Source: S009-33 sp041694255
GTDB taxonomy: Bacteria > Patescibacteriota > Gracilibacteria > Absconditabacterales > Absconditicoccaceae
Assembly (NCBI GenBank): GCA_041694255.1
Contig: JASMTN010000026.1
Coordinates: 1 to 20,262, forward strand
Direction: 5' to 3'
DNA: 20,262 bases
Under the pieces are notes generated by a model. That model was not told the origin of the DNA, did no database searches, and saw nothing but the letters and a program-made list of their open reading frames with translations. Within the stretch, counting starts at the first letter, position 1; each line of letters begins with the position of its first letter. Both the position numbers and the translations under genes were made by a program. This document shows positions 1-9,328 of this stretch, in pieces.

Positions 1-1
1 T

Positions 2-226
2 CTTATAGAAGATATAAAGATTAAAAAAATAGATACTGTTTGAAAGAATAATAATCATATAAAAATATATGGACAACTTTGACAAGTAGATATAACTTTA
101 TTAAAATGGTCTTGAATAACTTTTTTAGATAAAATAAAATCAAAAGAAACAATATCTGTTGCTGTAAATATACAAAAAGATACTTTTAATGGCTGATATT
201 TTTTTAAGATAAAAGATTTAATATAA
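2..226 (+). CDS. recJ: RecJ-like single-stranded-DNA 5'-3' exonuclease, C-terminal fragment
   Basis: This is the last 74 codons of a gene that enters the window from the left and ends at TAA 224-226. The visible part matches the C-terminal OB-fold region of RecJ: a 'TVGKNNNHIKI' stretch corresponds to the family's 'GkdgkHlKl' strand, and the ending 'NIQKDTFNGGYFFKIKDLI' corresponds to the 'l.iNe(y/w)NG...lqL.ikDi' close. Several glycines are UGA-coded. RecJ degrades single-stranded DNA 5'-3' in RecF-type recombination and mismatch repair; its DHH catalytic domain lies outside the window. The assignment rests on a short, fast-evolving domain, so it is probable rather than certain. Confidence 0.6.
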
Positions 227-234
227 AAAATCTA

Positions 235-263
235 TTGACATTTTGAATATTATATATTATAAT
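235..263 (+). promoter_or_regulatory. Perfect sigma70-type promoter upstream of the secreted-protein operon
   Basis: TTGACA at 235-240 and TATAAT at 258-263 are both exact consensus hexamers, separated by exactly 17 bp. Transcription would start near 270, leaving a leader of about 37 nt before the ATG at 307. It sits in the gap after the recJ stop and before three co-directional exported-protein genes, so it probably drives 307-5340 and perhaps 5350-6288. It is the only exact consensus promoter I found. Confidence 0.75.
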
Positions 264-306
264 TATATCACTATATAATATATTTTATATATTAATAAAA
301 ATAAAA

Positions 307-585
307 ATGAAAGAAAAACTATTAATTATGTCTTGAGTACTTTTTTTATCATTATGAATTTTTATTTATTCAGATGATAATATCAATCATCAATATAGTT
401 ATAATGGATGATTACTTCAAAATGTTATAGCTGCTGTTAGTCCTGATCAGTATCAAGTAAATACTTGAAGTTCTGACTGGGATAATTTACAAGATAGTGT
501 ACAATTTACTCTATCAGAAGATGCAGTTTCTTCAGTTGCTGTTAATACTATTGTTATACCTCCTCCTCCTAGAGATAGTCATTAA
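307..585 (+). CDS. Small exported or membrane-anchored protein, 92 aa, unknown function
   Basis: I do not recognise this protein. It starts at ATG 307, the first ATG after the consensus promoter, and ends at TAA 583-585. Residues about 3-20 (MKEKLLIMSGVLFLSLGIFIY) form a signal peptide or single N-terminal membrane helix. The remainder is polar and acidic (DDNINHQYSYNGG; SSDWDNLQDSV) and ends in a four-proline run followed by RDSH. There are no cysteines. It is the first gene of a likely operon with the two larger secreted proteins that follow (26 bp gap to the next start), so it may be a small subunit or chaperone of the same surface assembly. That role is inferred only from position. Confidence 0.65.
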
Positions 586-611
586 CTTTTTATATATTAA
601 GTGAATTAACA

Positions 612-2495
612 ATGATTAAAATAATATTTTTTAATGTTATGTTGTTTTTGAGTTTATTGTCACTTGTATTTGCTTGAGAGTATAATGAGCAAATAAATAA
701 ATGTTTAAGTAAATTAAAAGATAATGTTGATTCTCAATATAGTATTGATATATCGTCTGTTTCAGTTGATGGTGAAGATGCTGATCTTTCTGTATATTCT
801 TGAGATGCTTCTACAACATGACAAAGAATTTTTACAGAAGTTTTAAAAGAAAATCCTACTACTTATTGATGTGAAAATTCTTGAATGTGATACTCTAAGT
901 GACAATGTAAAAATACTTTTTCAAATGTATTTTTTGCAAAAAGAAATAATATTGCTACTGTAAAAGTAACACCTGAAAAAGAGTGAAAATGATATTGGAC
1001 AATGACTGAATTTGTAACTTGGTGAGGTTCTACTAAGTTTGACTTTCCTTTACAAAAGTGAGATGATCCCCAGTTTGACGATATGAGTTATTATAGTGAA
1101 TGAGATGATTATTGAACTTTTAGAGAAAATTTAGTTTATGTTCAATACCAACTTGATGGTACATTCTCAAGTTGTTGATATATAAATCTTGATTCAAATA
1201 ATCTTGATAATATAAATCAAAATAATTATATGTGAAATGCTTTTGAAGAGTGAGGTTTTGAAAAGCTAGATAAGTGGGATTTAGGTTGAGATAAGTTTTT
1301 TGGAATGAAGGTCTTAGTTAAATGACTTAATTGGGATAAGAATGATCTTTTTGATTTGAAACTTATAGGTATAGCTTATGATAATGATAGTTCATATTTT
1401 AATGAATATATAGCTTATCCTCTTCAAATAAAAGCTATGACAGATATAACTAATATGGCAAGTGAAAATCATACTATGGAGAATGTTATTAATAAATATA
1501 TAGGTGATTATCTTATAAATAATACATGTTTTGAAATCTCTCATGAAAGTACTTCTGATTTACCTAGCTTTTGTTGATGAGATTTTGGCTCTGAATCTGA
1601 TTTGATATCTTATAATTCTAAAAAATCTTTATTTGTTAATATATTAGATAACTTATTTGTTGATAAGGTTTATGCTCTTAGTATGCCTGATTGAGCTGAA
1701 GAAAAAGCTAAGGAAGTTATGACTTCAAACTCAATAGCAACTAGAAATGGTATAAAAATTTCTACTTGGGAAAAAATAAATAATATTTCTAATGAGAGTT
1801 TAAAGTCAAGACTTATTTATATACTATCACCTTCTTCTAATGTTTTTATAGATAAAAAGGAAGAAAGATGAGAGTATGTTTCTTATGATGAAAGAATATA
1901 TTCAAAGTGTCCTTTAACACATGATCAAGTTGCTGAAAATGTTGAGTATATTTTTGATAATTATTACTCTAATTGAGAATTAGATTTAAGCTCTCCAAGG
2001 TATTTAAATGCTGCTTTTGGTGATTGTATGATCCCATATCCTGATGTTAGACATAAAGATATGCTTATAGAAAATAGTTTTATACAAAATAAAATCACTT
2101 TTATACAAAATAAATTTTGAGAAAAAAAAGTTCAAGATTATGAAAAAAGAATATCTAATATTACAAATACTTATGAAAAAGAAGTATCAAATCTAAAAAA
2201 AGAATATCAAGAAGCACTTTTTTCTGAAAATAAAGAAAAAGCAGACTCCATAATGAATAATATAGAAAATAAATATGATAAAATGCAAAAAGAAATAGAT
2301 CTTATTTCATCTAATGATAAAGAGCTTTCTGAATATATAGAAGTTAAAAATGAAGCATTTAAAAATGTTTCATCTAAAGACTTTAATAATTCATCTAATC
2401 AAAAAGATAATACTTATATTATATTTATTTTAATTTGAATTATTATTCTTGTATCTTGATTATTTTTAGTATATAAAAAAAATAAAAATGATTAA
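612..2495 (+). CDS. Secreted protein with coiled coil and C-terminal membrane anchor, 627 aa, unknown function
   Basis: I do not recognise the family. It starts at ATG 612 and ends at TAA 2493-2495. Residues 1-22 are a typical signal peptide ending in VFAGE. Residues about 23-480 are a polar extracellular region with several cysteines and many aromatic and acidic residues. Residues about 490-590 are highly charged and helical (runs such as EKRISNITNTYEKEVSNLKK), a probable coiled coil. Residues about 600-620 form a hydrophobic helix (YIIFILIGIIILVSGLFLVY) followed by a short basic KKNKND tail. This suggests a type I topology with the bulk outside and the tail in the cytoplasm. It overlaps the next gene by 8 bp, which argues for translational coupling and a shared process. 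Many UGA-coded glycines lie throughout. Confidence 0.75.
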
Positions 2496-5340
2496 AAAAA
2501 CAATTATGTTATGAATATTTTTTACACTTTTTTCTATATCTTATTCTGCTGAATGGACTTATTATCAAGTTAGAGATTCTGACTATAATCCATCTGATTC
2601 ATACTTTAAAAATAGACTTTATAATGATAGTCTATATAGTTCTGAGTATGTAGATAAGTGAACATGGTGAAGTTGAAGCAATACTATTAATAAAATAGAG
2701 TGAAATATACATGTTTTTGTTGTTGAAAAATGAGGTTTTCAGGAATTAGATTGACTTAATGTTACTGACTATGATGGTACTTCTAATTATTTTACAGCAA
2801 CTGATAGTAATTGAAATGATTTTTCTAGTTCAATTTGTAGTAATTTTGATAATTGATATACTAGAATATCTACTGATGCTAATAGTATATATAAAACTAT
2901 TACTGCTTGATGAGTAAATAGAAGAATAAAAATAGCTTCAAAAAGTAATGATATGTGACTTTTAGATAATATTGCTAATATAAAACTAGGTTATACAAAT
3001 TGTTTAGATCCTAGGAACCAACCATTGGAATATACAGTTGTATATAAAACTCAGTATTTTTATGACAATACACATCCTAATTTATGAACAATGTCTTATA
3101 AAGACCAATATTGAAATTCTTATAGTCCATCTTACGATTGATGGATTAATGAATCAATTACTTATACTATTCCATGTGTAGATGAACCTTCTTTATATAA
3201 AAATAGTTGATGTAGGCAATCTCAATATACAAATACACTTAATAATCACCAACTTTCTACTGATCCTTTGCAGGTAACTTTTTGGGATAATTTAAATAAT
3301 TATTGAACTATATATAAGCCAATTGCTGTTCCAATAGACAAGCAAGATCCAGAAATATCATCAAATAATATTTATTTAGATGGTATGCATGATGGTTTTA
3401 AATATAATTTTGATAAAAATATATCAAATCAATCAATACTTGCTGATAAATATAATATTAATTTAACATTAAAAGATCCTTGATTAAGTTGTGATTCTAC
3501 TGATACAAATTGTAAATGAGTATCATGAATTAAAAAAGTAATACTTACATTAGATTGATCTCAGGTGTGTGTTAAAAATTATTCTTCATATAATAATTCT
3601 TATTGAAAAAAAGATTCACATGTTAAAAATCTTTCTTGTAATGGTATTGATTTAACTAAAGATAAAAATTATGTATTGAATCTTTATTTTCAAGATGATG
3701 CTTGAAATTATCAAGATATTACATGGAATATAAATGTAGAACCTAATATTCCAAATAAAGACAAATTTGAAATATCTTGTTTAAATTGTCCTGTTGATAA
3801 TTATTCTACAAATGAAAGTAATGATACATATAAATATGAATTTAAATTAAAAGATTATTGGTGAAATATAATAACAAAACCTATAGATGATGTTCTTTTA
3901 ACACAAAAATCTCATATAGACAAAGATACTTATGATCAAGATAATTTTGATGATTGAAATGTTGTTGAAAAGGTAAATCAAAATCTGTGATATTGAACTT
4001 GATCATTCGAGTTAAGGTCTATTGTTCCTTGAAATATAAAAGATGAATTTAAGTTTATTATAAAATGATACAATAAGTTTTATGGTAGTTCTACAGATTT
4101 TGAGATAATAAAGGACTTTTGAGGTAACTATGATTATAAAAAGTCTATAACAACTTGAAATGTTTGGGTTGAGAACTCTACATGAGATATTGTTTCATTT
4201 ACATGAATGGTTCCAAATACTGAATATGTAGTAAATTTTAATGTTAATACTAGTGGTTTTGATGATAATAATTACTCTTATGAAATAATAGAAAAAGATT
4301 TATTAAATTCTATAGAAATATATCCTAATAAATATTATTCTATTTTATCTTCATGAAATGTTAATGGTAATATAAAAACACAATGAAATTCTTCTTCAAC
4401 TATAAGTTTTACTTTAGAATATGAATTTATATGAAGTTGAGCTATGGATAAAGAAATATCATTAACTTTTAATCCTTCAATAAAAGTTATAAAAAATTGA
4501 AAAGAAGGTAAGTATTCTATTTGAACTTATAATTATTGAGATGAAAGTGTTGCAAAACAATTTAATTTGCAAATTCTTTGATATAAAAATAGTGACTGAA
4601 ATACATCTGCTATATGAGAAGCAACTGAAGTTGATTTTTCTAAAAATTTATACTGATCAAATATAAGGAAAAAAGCATTTATTTTAGGTAATAGTTTGAG
4701 TGACTGAGAAATATCTAATTGAGTTTTCTATAAAGAATGAAATTATAATCTTGACCAAACTAATTATGGAATGCTGACTTGAGAATGAGTTAAAACTATT
4801 ATTATTAAAGATTGAAATTTAAAAATATCTACAAATATAACTGAAAGACTTGATATTGCTGTAATATCTGAAAATACAAATTATGACATGTATTCAAATA
4901 TAAATTCTTATTATGACTATGTTAGCAACTGAGGTAATATAATAATTTGAAAAGATGTTTCTGTTATAAATTGACTTTTATATACTGATAGATCCTTACT
5001 TGCATGAAATTTATCTTGAGATCCTATAGATCCTTACTCTTCAGATAGATCATGATTATTAAATAAACAACTTATATTTTATGGATCTTTAATATCAAGA
5101 AATACTATATGAGGCTCTATTCAAAAAAATTGAAAATATACTATGCCTTGATGAAAATTGGTTGATTCTAATACATATAATCAAAAACTATCACTTGCTT
5201 TTGATTTAGCATTTTTTAGGGTTTGAAATGAATGATATAATTTGCCATTAAATCAAAAATATAATTATTGACATGATAGCTATATATTAGTTGATTATAA
5301 CAGTGATATAAAATTAAATCCTTATCATTTAACTAAATAG
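2488..5340 (+). CDS. Very large secreted surface protein, 950 aa, unknown function
   Basis: The start ATG 2488 lies inside the end of the previous gene (8-bp overlap); the stop is TAG 5338-5340. Residues 1-21 (MIKKTIMLGIFFTLFSISYSA) are a signal peptide. The mature protein is rich in Asn, Asp, Ser, Thr and Tyr with short beta-strand patterns, as in adhesin or pilus-associated proteins. All cysteines I can see (about ten) fall in residues 117-434, suggesting a disulfide-stabilised front half; the rest appears Cys-free. Near residues 830-900 there is a segment of the type 'INGLLYTDRSLL ... LIFYGSLISRNTIGG', resembling strand-rich C-terminal segments of pilus-assembly proteins in candidate-phyla genomes. 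That resemblance is an impression only. There is no C-terminal membrane helix or LPxTG-like sorting signal. It probably acts together with the membrane-anchored coiled-coil protein encoded just upstream. Confidence 0.75.
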
Positions 5341-5349
5341 TTTTTGTTC

Positions 5350-6288
5350 ATGAATATATTAAATAATTATAATAAAATACAATTAACTCAAACATTTATT
5401 CTTATATGAATATTATTTGTTTGAGTTAAGTTTTTTTGATTATATCTTGATATTTATAAAATAATAACAGTTTTTTTTTCTGTTATAATATTTGACTTAG
5501 TATTAAGTTATATATTTACCAATAATTTTTCTGGGATTTTAAATTTATCTAAAATAAATATCTCTTTTTGAATATTATTTTTTTTAAGAACAGATATTAT
5601 ATTTATATATATAATAACTTCATTTATTGCTGTTATAAGTAAATACATATTTATTTACAAAAATAGACATTTTTTTAATCCTTCTAATTTTTGAGTTTCT
5701 ATCATACTTCTTTTTTTTGCTCCTTATGCATATACTAATCCTTTACAGTGGTGATTTTTTGTTTCAGAAAAAATATACTTACTTTTTTTTATAATTGTTA
5801 TAATCTTGTGATTAATAGTTATACAATTTTTTTTACATAAAAATCTTAAATTTAACCAAATCCCCCTTATATTATCTTTTGTTTTTACTCATTTATTTTT
5901 ATATAATATTGTATGACTTGATGAATGATTTTGAAGTTATGTAGATTTTTTTAGTATTACTTTTTTAATATTTACTTTTTTTATGATAACAGATCCCAAA
6001 ACTACTCCTAGTTTTTATGTTAATAAGATTCTTTTTTGATCTTCAATAGCAATTGTTTTTTATATTCTTTCTTATTTTACAAATGAAAATTTTAATTTAC
6101 TATGGTCTTTATTTATTATGACTTTATTTTTACCTTTAATATGGAATTTTGAAGATAAAAATAATAAATATATTCCTTTAATTTTCATTACTTTAATTTT
6201 AATATTACTTATTGTTAGTTTATATTTTATATATGGTAATTTAGATTTGCAATTTACTAATAGATGTATAAGTGTTTTTTGTAAATAA
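5350..6288 (+). CDS. NqrB/RnfD-like integral membrane protein (UnbU-type), stand-alone
   Basis: This 312-aa protein is almost entirely hydrophobic, with about nine or ten membrane helices. Three signatures of the NQR2/RnfD family, especially its UnbU-like branch, are visible in order: 'FFLRTD' after the second or third helix, 'RHFFNPSNFG' in the middle, and 'MITDPKTTPS' followed by '..ILFGSS' in the second half. NqrB and RnfD are FMN-carrying membrane subunits of sodium- or proton-pumping redox complexes. I see no clear SGAT-type flavinylation motif, and no other nqr or rnf subunit is encoded here, so a complete pump is not supported. It starts 10 bp after the 950-aa secreted protein and may be co-transcribed with it. 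UnbU itself is known from enediyne clusters without a settled role. Confidence 0.75.
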
Positions 6289-6298
6289 TTAGCTTTCC

Positions 6299-6326
6299 TT
6301 GAAAAAATATATATAAAAGTTATTAT
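6299..6326 (+). promoter_or_regulatory. Possible promoter for the CCA-adding enzyme gene
   Basis: TTGAAA at 6299-6304 is followed after 16 bp by TATTAT at 6321-6326; TATAAA at 6324-6329 is an alternative -10. It lies in the 67-bp gap before the ATG at 6356. In DNA this AT-rich such matches arise easily by chance. Confidence 0.35.
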
Positions 6327-6355
6327 AAAATTAATTTACAATATAAAAATAATTG

Positions 6356-8017
6356 ATGTTAAGTTTTGATTGATTTAAAAACCTTATACCATATTTTCAG
6401 TTTGCACAAAAATCTTTAAATGAGAAAAATATTTTTCTTGTTGGTTGAGTTGTAAGAGATATGTTACTTTGAATTAAAGAAAATAATTTTCAAGATATAG
6501 ATATAACACTTGCAAAAGATCCTTGAGAACTTTACAAAGATATAGACCAAAAATCTTGAAGTATTTTTAAAACTGACAAATTTTGAACAGTTACAATAGT
6601 TGATAAAGAAAAAGATTGTCATTATGAAACAACTCCTTTTAGAAAGGAGTGAGATTACTCAGACTGTAGGCATCCTGATGAACTTGACTGGACAGATAGT
6701 TTGCTTGAAGATAGTGTAAGAAGAGATTTTACTATAAATTGTTTATACTATACTTTTATAGACTGAAATGAAGATATTTTTTTAGAAAAACAAGAATTCA
6801 AAGATAATGATAAGCTTATAAAACAACTTAAAGGTCATTGATTTGCTATTATAGAAAAGGATATTGTTATACTTAAAGATGAACATATTATAGATAAAGT
6901 TTTTAAAAATTGAAATATAGATAAAACTATATTAAAAAAATATATCTGAGATTTTTGAAAATTACATATTATCATAGATCCTCATTTTTGAATACAAGAT
7001 ATTTTAAATCAAAAATTAAAAGCAGTTTGAAATTCTGATAACAGAATTAAAGAAGATGCACTAAGAATTATAAGAGCTATTAGGTTTGTTAATACATTGA
7101 ATGTATATGAAGATATTAATTTTGATTTTGATAATAAAACTTGGTTGTCTTTAAAAAAATATTATTTTCTTATAAGAAAAATAGCAAATGAAAGGATAAT
7201 TCAAGAGATGAAAAAAGTTTTTAAAAAATGAAACCCTTTCTGATTTATATCTTTGATGGATGAATTAAATATATTAAAATATATATTTCCATGAATTTAT
7301 GAACTTAAGAACATAGAACAGCCTACAAGATATCACCCTTTTGATTGTTATGCCCATACTATACTTACACTTTATCATCTTCAACAGATTAATACAAATT
7401 ATCTTGTAAGACTTGGTATGCTTTATCATGATGTTTGAAAACTTGATCAATATTACCGAGCAAGTATTAAAAAAGATGAAGAAAGTCAATTAGAGCTTTA
7501 TAAACTTGAAATAAATCATCCTATTATATGAGCAGATATAGCTAAGAATGATTTTAAAAATTTATGATTTTCAAAAAAAGAGATTGAAGAAATAAGTTTT
7601 TATGTTCAATATCATATGTTACCTTGAGAAATAACATTTATGAATGAAAAAAAACAAGAAAAAGAGATTAAAAAATTCATCTCCCAATATTGAGTTGAAA
7701 GATTGCTAAATCTATGTGATATAACTATATGAGACAGGAATTGACAATATAATCCTTTACAACATTCAAATTTAGATATTATATATAATTTAAAAGAGAA
7801 AATAAATAATATATATGAAAAAACTTGAAGAATAACATTAAAAGAACTTAAAGTAAATTGAAAAGATATAATTAATATAACTTGAGAATCTTGACCTAAG
7901 GTTTGAATTATTCTTAATAAATTATTAGAATTTGTTCTTGAAGATGAAAATAGAAATGATAAAAAAGTATTATTACAGAAAGCAGAACAGATATTACAAG
8001 ATAAAGCCTCTAAGTAG
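6356..8017 (+). CDS. cca: CCA tRNA nucleotidyltransferase with HD domain
   Basis: This 553-aa enzyme adds or repairs the 3'-CCA end of tRNAs from CTP and ATP without a template. Class II nucleotidyltransferase signatures are intact: 'LVGGVVRD' with the double glycine at 30-31 (Gly31 is UGA), the metal-binding Asp47-x-Asp49 in 'DIDITL', and 'RRDFTINCLYY' near residue 122. The tRNA-binding helical region contains 'EDALRIIRAIRF'. A C-terminal HD phosphohydrolase domain carries 'YHPFDCYAHT' and His358-Asp359-Val-Gly361-Lys362, again with a UGA glycine. The length suits an HD-containing CCA enzyme. The start ATG 6356 is the first in frame, and no Shine-Dalgarno precedes it. A rare in-frame CGA codon lies at 7457-7459, just after the HD motif. 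The next gene begins 54 bp downstream. Confidence 0.93.
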
Positions 8018-8071
8018 TAAGTTGAAACTATTTTTTATACTTATCTTCTTTTAAATATTTAATCTATAAAT

Positions 8072-9265
8072 ATGCCAATTCTTATAGCAATGGTACTAAT
8101 TATGATATGAGCTCAGATATTAACATGACTATATGCAACTATAAATCCATTTACAGAACAGCTTTGATCTATACAAAGATATAATATTGCTTATTATGGT
8201 GCTATATGATGAATTGAAAGGTCATACCTTTCACTAAGGTGACATGAGGCTTGATTTGAGTGAGAAGGCTGATTTATAGATTGAGCTACTACATGACATA
8301 GTTCAGATTATAATTTTCAATGAAAAAAATATTTTTGACAACTTTCCTTAACATGAATGTGAAATGGTTTTTTTTGGAATATAGATAGTAGAACAGATAA
8401 TAGTTGAACTATTCCACAACCTTGAATGTGAGATTTAGACTCAGATATATCAAATTGAAATGATTATAAAAGATTAACTTTTGATAGATCTTTGCAGTAT
8501 GCATTTTATAAAGATATTAGTAGTGCTGGCTCATACTATACACAAGTTGCTGACTCTAATATAAAAAATATACATTTATGATCACAAAATTTAGATCTTT
8601 CTATAAGGGTTCCTATGAAATTATATAATAATTATAATTGATGATCAACTAATTTATTAGATTATCCTAATCCTTCTAGTATAGATCTTGATAGTGATGA
8701 AATTGATAATGATATTATAGTAAACCGGTCACTTTTTGGTTATACTTGAAATACACAATTTACTATTTTTCCAACTATAGATGTTGATTATTGAACAACA
8801 CTTCCAACAATAAATAATACTGACACAACTATAAGAGAATCAAGTATAAATAACTATAACTCCAATACAAATAATATTACTTTTGAAACAACTTCAATAT
8901 GAGATTCAAATCCAAATTTATGATGATCTTCTCCTTCAGAGTTTAATCAATCTCCTGTATGAGCTGTTGACGTATGATTTTTTAATGTTTTAAATAATTC
9001 TGTATGAAATACTTTTGCAAGCTCTAAAACCAATCAAGACATATCAAAAATGCATCTTAAACTTTCACTTGTAAACTACCTTAAGTATACAGAAGATAAG
9101 GTATATCCTTACTTAGAAGTTAAGCTTGATGCTTGAAAAGAGATTCCTAAGTTAGATTTCAATGTAACTTGAAGGTGAAAAGCTTGAGAGTATGATGTTA
9201 GTATTAAAATGCAAAAACCTGTTTTTGAAACAACTGCTGCTAGTGATTTTACAGTATTGTTTTAA
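8072..9265 (+). CDS. PilX-like pilus-associated membrane protein, 397 aa
   Basis: The start is fixed by an in-frame TAA at 8060-8062 and the ATG at 8072. The N-terminus (MPILIAMVLIMIGAQILTG) is one hydrophobic helix. It is followed by a segment in which helical and aromatic residues lead to 'AYYGAIGGIERSYLSLRG', the layout seen in PilX-type minor-pilin or pilus-assembly proteins, where 'AYxAxxAGIERxL' follows the helix. The remainder is a polar, beta-rich, Gly/Asn/Ser/Asp-rich region ending near 'ITFETTS' and '..DISKMHLKLSLVNYL'. There is no G|FxxxE prepilin-peptidase site, so it is not a standard pilin. The long runs of UGA glycine codons and an in-frame CGG at 8726-8728 are notable. Its location between two tRNA-biology genes gives no functional hint. 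The call rests on the N-terminal pattern only. Confidence 0.6.
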
Positions 9266-9267
9266 TA

Positions 9268-9295
9268 TTGAATTTTATACTCAAAAAAGTATTAT
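9268..9295 (+). promoter_or_regulatory. Possible promoter for thrS
   Basis: TTGAAT at 9268-9273 and TATTAT at 9290-9295 are 16 bp apart in the 63-bp gap before the ATG at 9329. The match is moderate, and the AT-rich background makes this weak support. Confidence 0.3.
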
Positions 9296-9328
9296 CAATT
9301 AATAATTTTATTTATTTTACTGTTTTTT

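Noticed and set aside
1356..2438. Two short ORFs (1356-1577 and 2253-2438) as separate genes
   Set aside because: They are pieces of the 612-2495 gene cut by UGA codons under the standard code.
7274..7489. Minus-strand ORF opposite cca
   Set aside because: It overlaps the HD domain of cca on the other strand, and its hydrophobic composition follows from AT-rich antisense.
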